Assembly (NCBI RefSeq): GCF_050633425.1 | Contig: NZ_JBOEGM010000004.1 | Coordinates: forward strand, 186,001-250,000 | DNA from: Pelagimonas sp050633425 | Lineage (GTDB): Bacteria > Pseudomonadota > Alphaproteobacteria > Rhodobacterales > Rhodobacteraceae | DNA length: 64,000 nt | Direction: 5' to 3' | Shown here: positions 16,310 to 24,203 of the stretch, piece after piece | How positions within the stretch are numbered: position 1 is the stretch's first letter | Layout of the letters: each line of letters begins with the position of its first letter | Notes under the pieces: generated by a model | The model's input: only the letters and a program-made list of their open reading frames with translations | The model's database searches: none | What the model was told of the DNA's origin: nothing | Translations under genes and position numbers: made by a program

Positions 16310-18877
16310 TTACACTCTAATATCCAGCCCGTCGTACACGACGGAAACCGGTTGTTCTTTCAGGGGTTGTTCATCGGACGGTCCGTCTTTGCGGCTTGAA
16401 TTCGACGATTTTTGCTCATGTTGGCCCCCGTCATCACCAAAGGTGAACCCCGTCGCATCGAAACCGCTGTCCGCCAAGTCCTTCGCAAGTTGGTCGATAT
16501 GGCGACGGATCAGATCAAGTGTTTCCGAGCGGTCGGCAACGATATGCACGTTTAACCCTTGTTCTGTCTGAACAAATTGCATGCGAACCGATCCAAGCTC
16601 TTCGGGACTTAGACGTAGCTCAATGCCGCCTTCAGACATTTTCTGAATGCCATCACTGATCTGACGAGCGATCAGATTTGGATCGGGACGCGTGATATTC
16701 TGCGGGTGCAAACCGGGCGAAGACCCGACTGCCTGTCGCGCCTCACCTACGCTGGACGTCAGGCCCAAATCCAACCCTTCGGAGTCCTCATCAAGGCCAA
16801 CCAAGAAGGGATAGGTCACGCTGGACAACACGGGCGATCCGGCATGGGAAACGTCCATTTGCGGCAGAATTTGTGCTGTTTGGGTGGGCGCTTTGATGAT
16901 GTCGACCTGCCGCTTGGGTTCGACACCGGCTTCGGGCGGCAAAGGTCTCATTTTTTTATCTTCGTTCGGAAGTTCAGTTTCCTGAAGTTCGACAACCCGG
17001 GGCTCTCCCAAAGGCTTATTTTGTGCCCCTTCCAATGAGATCGATTTTGGAACACCGTCAGAGCTGAGCCTAGGTTCCACAGAAATCTTGGGGTCGGGAC
17101 GCTCTTCGACAACAGTCGCTCCGAAAACAGTTTGCTGGCCCGTCGCGTTTTGCGCAGGTTCTACCTTACGTACTGACAAATTCAAATCATCCGAAACGAT
17201 TGCTCCCTGAGACATTCTAGGTACGTCACGATTTTGAGGTTCAATCCTGACCGATTCGACCATTCGTTTCATCTCAGCCGGCATCGAAACTGCAGGAGCA
17301 GCCGCCAAAGTGGTCGCTGAAGGATCGCGACTTTGGATCGGAACATCGTTAAGCGGCGGAAAATGCGTTTGTACTCTTTCCGTCGTCTCGTCGCTCATTG
17401 GGGTAGCCATTTGGAGCTGGGCACTCTGCTCCACACCGCCGGTAAAGGTCTGGTTTAATCTGTCAGACGGTAGGGTCAGCCGAACCTTTTCCAGTATCTT
17501 GGTCGCAGAGTCACTCGTAGTTGGCGTCTCATTAATGATTTCACGAGGGGCCGCGACATCAGTGGAAATGACACGAGCTGTTTCTGCCTGAGGCCTTGGG
17601 AACGCGCCGGACATCTGAGGAGGCAATTGATTTGCAGCCGGTTTCGACTTTCCAACTTCTTCACGTTCTGCAGTAAAGACCTCATTCCGGTCCAGGCGCG
17701 GCGGAACGCGATTTCCTATTTCACTTTGCTCTGAAACCTGCTGTTCAGCGCCTTCGTGCTTGGGTAAGACCATTTGACTCTGAGAATCAACACGGGCGCG
17801 GCTTGCGGGTCGAAGCTGAGATTCTTCAGGGTAATACTTCGGTATTTGACTGACTTCAGCCTTGGGAATATCTGCCTTGAGGACCACGCCATCGCTCTCA
17901 AATTCAGGACGCGAAGACTGTGAAAGAGCCGGTTTATTGGGATTTAGCCGGTCTATCGAGGGAACTTCCTGAGCAACAACAGGCCCAGATGTCGCACGCA
18001 CACGCGCCTCATTTAGCGGACGCTCAATTTGAATGAGCGCACTTTGACCATCTGGTTCTCTCAGTGCAGTCATGGAAACTGCGGAGGCGGGCTCAAGTAA
18101 ACTTGCGACCTTCGTAAGGGGCTCGTTCCCTTCTGCGACCAATAGGGTTTCGGTGCCGGTCAACTCATTTTGCTTCGAACTTTGGGCCGAATTCAGTACG
18201 GGAAGATCTTGGTCGGCTCTCTCCGCAGACCGGAAAACATGGCCTGCTACACTTTTGATCGCCGGATTGGAATACGACGTTTCAAGTCGTACTTTTTCAG
18301 AACCAACTGTCCGATCGGCGGAAAGCATGGTTTGGCCGGTCGAAGCATTCCCTGTTAGTCGTTGTAAATCAGGACTGGAGATGGGTACATCGGGGCGGGC
18401 TCTGGAGTCGATAACTGTCCTGGAGTCTATAACTTTCGCGGCCAGAACATCATTCTCATCCTTTGCAAAAGCAGTTTCTATTTCAAGCGAATCGTCGAAC
18501 ACGTCCGGCGCAAGCTTATCTTCAAGCTCACGAATACCCCATTCCGGTTCCGACTCTTGGATGGCTTCAAACTCTTGGATGGTTTCAAAGGCCTGGATTG
18601 TGTCTAAATCCCGGGGCTCGTGACGCACTCCGTCAACCTGCGGGTCGAGATCCGTACCCCCCTCGTCAAGCTCTATCCCATTTTCTGCTTGTTCTTCTTT
18701 ATCTACAGGAACATCTGTCTCCTCCAACACCGGAAGTTCCGGTTCTGAGTTCTCAGGGTCATGTTCCAGATTTGCAAAGATTTGGCCGAAATCGATTTCA
18801 GGTTCGGAATCGCCTTTGCGGGTCAGCAGATCAGCATTTTGTGTAAGCCCAAGAAGGCTAGTCAATTGTGTAAGCAT
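16310..18877 (-). CDS. fliK: flagellar hook-length control protein FliK
   Basis: FliK is the secreted molecular ruler that stops hook growth and switches export specificity through FlhB. Only the last 100 or so residues are conserved: GGIELRLSPEELGSVRMQF and HIVADRSETLDLIRRHIDQLAKDLADSGF match the Flg_hook domain. The first 700 residues are acidic, low in complexity and rich in S, E, P and Q, as expected for a ruler. At 855 residues it is much longer than the 405-residue enterobacterial protein. Short tandem repeats are visible near its N-terminus. It is upstream of flgD and divergent from the flgJ-like gene. Confidence 0.92.
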   Translation of the reverse strand: MLTQLTSLLGLTQNADLLTRKGDSEPEIDFGQIFANLEHDPENSEPELPVLEETDVPVDKEEQAENGIELDEGGTDLDPQVDGVRHEPRDLDTIQAFETIQEFEAIQESEPEWGIRELEDKLAPDVFDDSLEIETAFAKDENDVLAAKVIDSRTVIDSRARPDVPISSPDLQRLTGNASTGQTMLSADRTVGSEKVRLETSYSNPAIKSVAGHVFRSAERADQDLPVLNSAQSSKQNELTGTETLLVAEGNEPLTKVASLLEPASAVSMTALREPDGQSALIQIERPLNEARVRATSGPVVAQEVPSIDRLNPNKPALSQSSRPEFESDGVVLKADIPKAEVSQIPKYYPEESQLRPASRARVDSQSQMVLPKHEGAEQQVSEQSEIGNRVPPRLDRNEVFTAEREEVGKSKPAANQLPPQMSGAFPRPQAETARVISTDVAAPREIINETPTTSDSATKILEKVRLTLPSDRLNQTFTGGVEQSAQLQMATPMSDETTERVQTHFPPLNDVPIQSRDPSATTLAAAPAVSMPAEMKRMVESVRIEPQNRDVPRMSQGAIVSDDLNLSVRKVEPAQNATGQQTVFGATVVEERPDPKISVEPRLSSDGVPKSISLEGAQNKPLGEPRVVELQETELPNEDKKMRPLPPEAGVEPKRQVDIIKAPTQTAQILPQMDVSHAGSPVLSSVTYPFLVGLDEDSEGLDLGLTSSVGEARQAVGSSPGLHPQNITRPDPNLIARQISDGIQKMSEGGIELRLSPEELGSVRMQFVQTEQGLNVHIVADRSETLDLIRRHIDQLAKDLADSGFDATGFTFGDDGGQHEQKSSNSSRKDGPSDEQPLKEQPVSVVYDGLDIRV
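18402..18437 (-). repeat. two 18-base tandem units within fliK
   Basis: Units at 18402-18419 and 18420-18437 differ at two positions. They encode a duplicated K/T-V-I-D-S-R hexapeptide (KVIDSRTVIDSR) in the FliK ruler region. Confidence 0.75.
18554..18607 (-). repeat. three 18-base tandem units within fliK
   Basis: Units start at 18554, 18572 and 18590; the first two differ by one base and the third is more diverged. They encode three related hexapeptides (TIQAFE, TIQEFE, AIQESE), so copy-number change would lengthen or shorten the FliK ruler without a frameshift. Confidence 0.75.
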
Positions 18878-18987
18878 GTGAGCTCCGGGAATTCTTCCTT
18901 GCCCAACATTTAATCAAACTTCCTTACCGCTTCTTTACCGCGTTCTGATCAAAATCAACGAAGTGAGTCGAATTGGAGAAAATTGTA

Positions 18988-19257
18988 ATGGAAATACAAA
19001 CCTTCACCCCGGGTGCGCCCAGCACTCAAGATCAGGCCCTTCAAAAGGCGGCCCAAGAACTTGAGGCAAATTTTCTCGCTGAAATGTTGAAATCCGCCGG
19101 AATCGGAAAAACACCAGAAGCCTTTGGCGGTGGCGCTGGAGAAGATCAATTCGCGTCTTTCATGCGAATGGAACAGGCCCGCCAAATGGCTGCCAACGGT
19201 GGAATTGGTTTGGCCGAATCCATTTTTGACGCACTAAAGGATAGAATAAATGACTGA
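18988..19257 (+). CDS. rod-binding protein, FlgJ N-terminal-domain type
   Basis: The 89-residue protein matches the rod-binding domain of FlgJ: QELEANFLAEMLKSAG followed by GGAGEDQFASFMRMEQARQMAANGGIGLAESIFDAL. The peptidoglycan hydrolase half of enterobacterial FlgJ is absent, as is usual in alphaproteobacteria, where the short protein has also been called CheL. It should help the rod cross the peptidoglycan, with a separate enzyme supplying hydrolysis. The ATG at 18988 follows GGAG by 9 bases. Its end overlaps the start of the next gene by 8 bases. Confidence 0.85.
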   Translation: MEIQTFTPGAPSTQDQALQKAAQELEANFLAEMLKSAGIGKTPEAFGGGAGEDQFASFMRMEQARQMAANGGIGLAESIFDALKDRIND

Positions 19258-19597
19258 TGTTTCGCTCGCCGACCAACTCGATTTATTGCTTCAAGCCGAA
19301 CGAGAGGCGTTGCTTGCAGGGGACTTCGTACAAATTGCAGAACTTCTGGAAGTGAAAGAGGCCTTGGCAGGCAAACTAAATGATCAGGAGATTTCTTCAG
19401 AAGAGCTCGCGCCTCTTCAAGATGGAATGCGACGTAATCAGGAGCTCTTTGATCAAGCATTGGCAGGCATTCGTAATGTCGCTGCTCGCCTAGGCGATCT
19501 CCAGCGCATTCGCCGTTCGATGGATACATATGACGCATACGGTCGCCGGATGACAATTGACGCCCCCCAGGAAAAAAAGCTCGAGCGCAGAGCTTGA
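19250..19597 (+). CDS. FlgN-like flagellar export chaperone
   Basis: The 115-residue protein is almost wholly helical and charged, with coiled-coil heptads over residues 5-90 (LADQLDLLLQAEREALLAGDF, then AELLEVKEALAGKL). This is the shape of FlgN, the chaperone of the hook-filament junction proteins FlgK and FlgL. Assignment rests on this shape, its size and its place between the flgJ-like gene and the flagellins, not on a strong motif. It overlaps the preceding gene by 8 bases, so the two are coupled. FliT- or FliS-like function cannot be excluded. Confidence 0.6.
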   Translation: MTDVSLADQLDLLLQAEREALLAGDFVQIAELLEVKEALAGKLNDQEISSEELAPLQDGMRRNQELFDQALAGIRNVAARLGDLQRIRRSMDTYDAYGRRMTIDAPQEKKLERRA

Positions 19598-19672
19598 AGA
19601 TTTACGTCAAATGCTTCCGATCTTTGGGGGCCGTCTTAGGCCTCCGTTAGTAATCCCCGGTCAAATTGGCAC

Positions 19673-19774
19673 TGCACCGATAATAGGTGGCGCAGACGGG
19701 AAGGCCCGAGCTGCAACCGTCAGAAAGACGTCAGAGATGCCGTTCGCGGCACGTGCAACCGGCGCAAAAGCGCC
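19673..19774 (+). promoter_or_regulatory. structured leader of the first flagellin gene
   Basis: The stretch in front of the flagellin is shared with the leader of the second flagellin (21077-21180). It holds CACC/GGTG around a 7-base loop near 19675-19690, then three hairpins at fixed spacing: CGTC-AGAAA-GACG (19718-19730), TGCCG-TTCG-CGGCA (19738-19751) and GGCGC-AAAA-GCGCC (19761-19774). GCAACC occurs just before the first and third (19713, 19755). AAGGGA follows at 19784, 9 bases before the ATG. FlbT in Caulobacter binds a flagellin leader, and flbT lies downstream here, so this is a likely target of that control. Confidence 0.75.
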
Positions 19775-19798
19775 TTTGATATCAAGGGACTATTTTAT

Positions 19799-21022
19799 AT
19801 GTCTAGCATCCTGACGAACAATGGCGCGATGGTCGCGCTGCAGACTCTTAAATCAATCAACTCGAACATGGCAGACACCCAGTCGAAGATCTCGACCGGT
19901 AAAGCCGTTGCAAATGCCAAGGATAACTCTGCGGTTTGGGCTATTTCCAAAGTTATGGAAGCAGATGTCAAAGGCTTTAAAGGAATTTCCGACAGCCTGA
20001 ACTTGGGTCAATCAACCGTTGCTGTTGCCCGTCAAGCATCAGAAACAGTCACGGACCTTCTTACTGACATCAAAGGCAAGATCGTTGCGGCCCAAGAAGA
20101 GAACGTTGACCGCGACAAAATCCAAACAGACATCGATGCACTACGTGATCAAATCGGTGCTGTTGTCGGGGCCGCACAGTTCAATGGCCTCAACCTGCTT
20201 GCCAATACCGACACAACCGCTGGCTCCGGTTCGATCAATGTTCTAGCCTCTCTGGACCGGTCTTCTACAGGTGTTTCGGCATCTGACATCAACGTCGGAA
20301 AACAGGATCTTGGTTCGACAGCACAAACGGCAGGGACCAGAACAACAAACACTGGTGGCTCTAACAGCGCGATCGCCGATGGCGCAACCGCTCTTGCAGT
20401 AACCTTTACAGGCACTCCTGAAGCCGGGATGTCCTATGAAGTTGTCGCAGGTGGTTTGACGTTCTCGGACCCTGTTCAATATGTTGCCAGAGATGGTGAC
20501 ACACTCGGCGACGTCACCAACAAAATGGTTGATGCATTAAACGAGCAAGCGGCAATCGATGAAATTGATGTTTCATTTGCCACTAATGCGACCACTGGCC
20601 AAATTGAAATGACCAACAACACTGGAGCCTCGATCACTGTTGCGACCGCCGATGTTTTTCAATCGGCTGCAACTGGTGAAAGTGACGGTACCGTTGGGGG
20701 TGGCTTGGCCAATCTTGCCGACATCGATGTAACCACACAGGCCGGTGTTGATGAAGCTTTGATCCGCGTAGAAGGTTTGATCCAGACATCCGTGGACGCG
20801 GCTGCAAACTTTGGTTCGGTGCAAGGTCGTATTGAAACCCAGTCTGACTTCATCTCTGGTCTCTCAGATGCATTGAAGTCCGGCATTGGCTCTATGGTAG
20901 ACGCGGATATGGAAGAAACGTCCGCCCGCCTACAAGCTCTGCAGGTTCAGCAGCAGCTGGGTGTTCAAGCATTGTCCATTGCAAACCAAGCGCCACAGCA
21001 ACTTCTGTCGCTCTTCCGCTAA
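19799..21022 (+). CDS. fliC: flagellin (first copy)
   Basis: Flagellin is the subunit of the flagellar filament. The 407 residues have the conserved D0/D1 ends: MSSILTNNGAMVALQTLKSINSNM and NSAVWAISKVMEADVKGFKGISDSL at the start, and QSDFISGLSDALKSGIGSMVDADMEE to the LLSLFR end. The central region (about 150-310) is variable, rich in G, A, T and S, and exposed on the filament. There is no signal peptide, as expected for type III export. A near-identical paralogue follows 180 bases downstream. flaF and flbT, the alphaproteobacterial post-transcriptional regulators of flagellin, come next. Confidence 0.96.
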   Translation: MSSILTNNGAMVALQTLKSINSNMADTQSKISTGKAVANAKDNSAVWAISKVMEADVKGFKGISDSLNLGQSTVAVARQASETVTDLLTDIKGKIVAAQEENVDRDKIQTDIDALRDQIGAVVGAAQFNGLNLLANTDTTAGSGSINVLASLDRSSTGVSASDINVGKQDLGSTAQTAGTRTTNTGGSNSAIADGATALAVTFTGTPEAGMSYEVVAGGLTFSDPVQYVARDGDTLGDVTNKMVDALNEQAAIDEIDVSFATNATTGQIEMTNNTGASITVATADVFQSAATGESDGTVGGGLANLADIDVTTQAGVDEALIRVEGLIQTSVDAAANFGSVQGRIETQSDFISGLSDALKSGIGSMVDADMEETSARLQALQVQQQLGVQALSIANQAPQQLLSLFR

Positions 21023-21031
21023 GGCAAATTG

Positions 21032-21064
21032 GTTGGGGGGGAGCTAATCCTGCGTCCCCCCAAC
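21032..21064 (+). terminator. hairpin after the first flagellin gene
   Basis: GTTGGGGGG (21032-21040) pairs perfectly with CCCCCCAAC (21056-21064) around a 15-base loop, 10 bases after the stop codon. No T run follows, so it may be a weak terminator or a 3' mRNA stabiliser. Confidence 0.55.
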
Positions 21065-21076
21065 TGAAAACTCTCT

Positions 21077-21180
21077 TGCACCTGAAAATGGTGGCGCAGT
21101 CCGACTTCTAACGGATCTGCAACCGTCAGAAAGACGTTGAAAATGCCCTACTGGGCAAACGCAACAGGCGCAAAAGCGCT
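21077..21180 (+). promoter_or_regulatory. structured leader of the second flagellin gene
   Basis: This copy aligns without gaps to the first leader over 64 bases (21117-21180 against 19711-19774, about 50 identical). Hairpin 1 is CGTC-AGAAA-GACG (21124-21136). Hairpin 2 is TGCCC-TACT-GGGCA (21144-21157), where the innermost pair is C-G instead of the G-C of the first copy and the loop differs. Hairpin 3 is GGCGC-AAAA-GCGCT (21167-21180), closed by a G-U pair. The GCAAC motifs at 21119 and 21161 are 42 bases apart, as in the first copy. Structure, not just sequence, appears to be kept. Confidence 0.75.
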
Positions 21181-21202
21181 GCCAAAACCAAGGACGAAAC
21201 AT

Positions 21203-22498
21203 ATGTCTAGTATCCTGACCAATAATGGCGCAATGGTCGCGCTTCAAACTCTCAAGTCCATCAATTCAAATATGGCCGAAACACAGTCGAAAATTTCGAC
21301 TGGTAAGTCCGTCGCCAATGCAAAAGACAACTCCGCCGTTTGGGCAATTTCCAAGGTAATGGAAGCAGATGTCAAAGGCTTTAAAGGTATTTCGGACAGT
21401 CTGAACCTAGGCCAGTCTACTGTGGCTGTTGCCCGGCAAGCATCTGAAACAGTCACAGACCTGTTGACAGATATTAAGGGCAAAATTGTTGCCGCTCAGG
21501 AAGAAAACGTCGACCGAGACAAAATTCAAACTGACATTGCCGCGTTGCGAGATCAGATTGGTGCCGTGGTTGGTGCCGCGCAGTTTAACGGTTTAAACCT
21601 ACTGTCCAACACAGAAACGACCGCCGGATCGGACACGATCAACGTGTTGGCGTCTCTGGATCGCTCGTCAACTGGTGTTGCAGCATCAGACATTAGCGTC
21701 AGCAAGCAAGATCTTGGAACGACAGCGGCGACTATCACAGGTGCCGCACAGGCGACTGGCGGAACCCAGATGTCGGGCACTACAGCGGGTGCAACCGATG
21801 CACTCACTGGTGCAGGAACCGCCGACACGACGGATTTCACCATCGTGACAGCTGAAGTCGCAGCTGGTGTTGGGTATTCGATTTCGCTTTCTGCGGGTGC
21901 TGGTGACTTCTCCTCTGCCAATACATCTAGTGCAACGGGGCGTCCTTCCGAAATCATGTACGTTGCTCGAGAAGGTGATACCGCACAAGACGTGTTCGAT
22001 AATCTGAACGACTCTTTAATGACGCATTTAGCAGGTGAAGGGCTTGATTCAGATGACATGTCGATGGCCTTCAATGCGACAACCGGCGCCGTTACGGTGA
22101 CTGGTTCCACAACGGTCGGCAATGACATAACTGTCCGGGCCGATACGTACGCGACAACCGGAACCGACATCGGTGGCGGTCTAGGGGAAATTGCAAATAT
22201 TGATGTAACGACCCAAGAAGGTGTCGATTCTGCTTTGACAGCAATCGAAGGGTTTATTCAGACATCTGTTGATGCGGCTGCTAACTTTGGCTCTGTTCAG
22301 GGACGCATTGAGACCCAGTCTGATTTCATCTCCGGTCTGTCCGATGCCCTAAAATCGGGAATTGGCTCCATGGTCGACGCCGACATGGAAGAAACATCCG
22401 CTCGATTGCAGGCGCTACAGGTTCAACAGCAGTTGGGCGTTCAAGCGCTTTCAATTGCGAACCAAGCACCTCAACAGCTGCTGTCGCTCTTCCGTTAA
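21203..22498 (+). CDS. flagellin (second copy)
   Basis: The 431-residue filament protein shares its first 150 and last 100 residues almost unchanged with the first flagellin, while the central domain differs in sequence and is about 25 residues longer. Many synonymous differences in the conserved parts show that the duplication is not recent and that the ends are under selection or gene conversion. The start at 21203 gives the same MSSILTNNGAMVAL opening; an upstream in-frame start at 21137 falls inside the structured leader. Filaments may be mixed or phase-specific. Confidence 0.95.
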   Translation: MSSILTNNGAMVALQTLKSINSNMAETQSKISTGKSVANAKDNSAVWAISKVMEADVKGFKGISDSLNLGQSTVAVARQASETVTDLLTDIKGKIVAAQEENVDRDKIQTDIAALRDQIGAVVGAAQFNGLNLLSNTETTAGSDTINVLASLDRSSTGVAASDISVSKQDLGTTAATITGAAQATGGTQMSGTTAGATDALTGAGTADTTDFTIVTAEVAAGVGYSISLSAGAGDFSSANTSSATGRPSEIMYVAREGDTAQDVFDNLNDSLMTHLAGEGLDSDDMSMAFNATTGAVTVTGSTTVGNDITVRADTYATTGTDIGGGLGEIANIDVTTQEGVDSALTAIEGFIQTSVDAAANFGSVQGRIETQSDFISGLSDALKSGIGSMVDADMEETSARLQALQVQQQLGVQALSIANQAPQQLLSLFR

Positions 22499-22508
22499 TT
22501 CGGAATTT

Positions 22509-22536
22509 GGGAAGGCTGGCCAAAACCGGCCTTCCC
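22509..22536 (+). terminator. hairpin after the second flagellin gene
   Basis: An 11-base stem (22509-22519 with 22526-22536, including one T-G pair) with a 6-base loop begins 10 bases after the stop codon. The T content afterwards is low (ATCATTTATC). It probably ends or stabilises flagellin mRNA before flaF. Confidence 0.65.
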
Positions 22537-22574
22537 ATCATTTATCATGATCATTCAAACCAGAAGGTTCTGAA

Positions 22575-22952
22575 GTGAACACCCAGTCTTTAGCCCTCCG
22601 TGGCTACTCCCAAAATGCCCGAACGACACAAACCCCTCGTGGCACCGAATACGAATTGATTGCGAAAGTTACGCACCGTATCAAATCATCCGCAGAGGCC
22701 GGGCCTAGGTCATACCCCAAGTTGGTCGAGGCACTTTCGGATAATCAGCGTCTGTGGACGACCTTGGCCGTCGACGTGGCCGACAAAGATAATGCCTTGC
22801 CGCAGGACTTGCGTGCGCAAATCTTTTATCTTGCAGAATTTGTACAACAACACACCGGAAAGGTTCTGGCCCGCAAAGGTAGACTCGCACCACTTCTGGA
22901 AATAAATGCTGCCATCCTTCGGGGGCTTGGCGGCCGGAGGACAAAGCAATGA
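22575..22952 (+). CDS. flaF: flagellar biosynthesis regulator FlaF
   Basis: FlaF is needed for flagellin synthesis or secretion in alphaproteobacteria, acting opposite to FlbT. The 125-residue protein carries the family features: an N-terminal YSQNARTTQTPRGTEYELIAKVTHRI, then LVEALSDNQRLWTTLAVDVADKDNALPQDLRAQIFYLAEFV. It directly follows the two flagellins, and its last 4 bases overlap the flbT start (ATGA), so the two regulators are made together. The transcript may come from the flagellin promoter by read-through or from its own promoter; none is clear. Confidence 0.9.
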   Translation: MNTQSLALRGYSQNARTTQTPRGTEYELIAKVTHRIKSSAEAGPRSYPKLVEALSDNQRLWTTLAVDVADKDNALPQDLRAQIFYLAEFVQQHTGKVLARKGRLAPLLEINAAILRGLGGRRTKQ

Positions 22953-23353
22953 GTGGATTAGTTCTGAAATTAGGGCCTCGCGAACGAGTGCTTATTAACG
23001 GTGCCGTAATCGAAAATGGAGACCGGCGCAGTCGCATGTCGATCGTGACCCCCAACGCAAATGTCCTACGGCTTCGTGATGCAATACATCCCGACGAGGC
23101 TAAAACACCTGTTCGCCGCCTGTGCTACACTGCACAGTTGATTTTGACAGGCGACACTGATGCAACGCACGCTCGGCAACAGTTGTTGCCCCGAATTGAA
23201 GAATTGAGTCATATTCTGATCGATTCAGACAGCCGACGCTTGTTGACGCAAGCGACAGAAGCGCTTTTGGGCGACCAGTTTTATCAATGTCTGAAAGCTT
23301 TGCGCGCACTCATCCCACGAGAAGATCGGCTTTTGGCTGCGAGTAAGCAATGA
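22949..23353 (+). CDS. flbT: flagellin mRNA regulator FlbT
   Basis: FlbT binds the 5' leader of flagellin mRNA in Caulobacter and promotes its decay until the hook is complete. The 134-residue product has the typical opening MSGLVLKLGPRERVLINGAVIENGDRRSR, then ANVLRLRDAI and RRLCYTAQLILTG. It overlaps flaF by 4 bases and the DUF1217 gene by 4 bases. The paired structured leaders before both flagellins are its obvious candidate targets. In some alphaproteobacteria FlbT instead activates flagellin translation, so the sign of control cannot be told from sequence. Confidence 0.93.
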   Translation: MSGLVLKLGPRERVLINGAVIENGDRRSRMSIVTPNANVLRLRDAIHPDEAKTPVRRLCYTAQLILTGDTDATHARQQLLPRIEELSHILIDSDSRRLLTQATEALLGDQFYQCLKALRALIPREDRLLAASKQ

Positions 23354-24162
23354 GTTTTCAACCAGTTATAGTCGGAAGTGGCCTGGTTGGCTGGCAGTTC
23401 CTGAAAACGACTCAGGCAACTCAAAAAGAGGTGTTCAACAGCGGGGCGCAGTTGTCCCGCGACACAGAGTATTTCGAAGCAAATATCGCCAAAATTACTT
23501 CAGCGGAAGAGCTCGTTTCTGATCGCAGATTATTGCGTGTTGCGTTAGGTGCGTTTGGGCTTCAGGATGATATTAATAACAAGTTTTTTATAAAGAAAAT
23601 CCTTGAGGAAGGCATATCAGAGCCGACCTCTTTGGCCAATCGGATGGCGGACGAGCGTTACAAGTCGCTGACCAAGGCGTTTGCGTTTGATTCTCCCTTG
23701 GGCTCGAGAACATCACTGAGCAAATTCTCCGGAGAAATTCTGACCAAGTTCAAGGCGCAAGAGTTTGAAATTGCAGTAGGAAACCAAGACGAGTCTCTGC
23801 GCCTTTCAATGAATTTCGAACGAAATTTACCTGATATCGCCAGTTCCGATGGATCGGATGACACCAAATGGTTCCGCATAATGGGTACGACTCCTCTTAG
23901 AACAGTTTTTGAAACCGCACTGGGGCTCCCGAGCAGTTTCGCGCAGTTGGACTTGGATAAACAACTCGAAACGCTGCGAGAAAAATCTCAATCACGTTTC
24001 GGTGTCGGTGAAATTGATGAGTTAGCAGAACCTGAAGTTATGAACAAAATTGTCCAAACTTACTTACTGCAGAGTCAAATAAAAAGCTTTTCGGCATCAT
24101 CTTCTAATCAAGTCGCCGTAACGCTTCTACAACAAATCCCTCGAACCTCACTCTTGGGATAA
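23350..24162 (+). CDS. DUF1217-family protein linked to flagellin regulators
   Basis: The 270-residue protein matches DUF1217, a family found in alphaproteobacterial flagellar clusters. The signs are VGWQFLKTTQATQKEVFNSGAQLSRDTEYFEANIAKITSAEELVSDRRLLRVALGAFGL, followed by RMADERYKSLTKAFAF. No enzyme motif, signal peptide or membrane segment is visible; it is helical and fairly charged. Its ATG overlaps the flbT stop by 4 bases, which ties its production to FlaF and FlbT. The molecular role is unknown to me; a structural, export or regulatory role in flagellum assembly is an inference from position only. Confidence 0.8.
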   Translation: MSFQPVIVGSGLVGWQFLKTTQATQKEVFNSGAQLSRDTEYFEANIAKITSAEELVSDRRLLRVALGAFGLQDDINNKFFIKKILEEGISEPTSLANRMADERYKSLTKAFAFDSPLGSRTSLSKFSGEILTKFKAQEFEIAVGNQDESLRLSMNFERNLPDIASSDGSDDTKWFRIMGTTPLRTVFETALGLPSSFAQLDLDKQLETLREKSQSRFGVGEIDELAEPEVMNKIVQTYLLQSQIKSFSASSSNQVAVTLLQQIPRTSLLG

Positions 24163-24203
24163 AATAATACCTGCTGAAGCTTTTAGGATAGGGGTGACAG
24201 CCC

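Noticed and set aside
19666..19683. Sigma-54 promoter (TTGGCAC) or sigma-28 -10 (CCGATAA) before the first flagellin
   Set aside because: TTGGCAC lacks a TTGC -12 element at the right distance, and CCGATAA has no TAAA element 15 bases upstream; neither motif is shared by the second flagellin.
21553..22170. 205-codon open frame antisense to the second flagellin
   Set aside because: It reflects the codon pattern of the variable flagellin domain; the S/V/P/A repeats are typical of a shadow frame.
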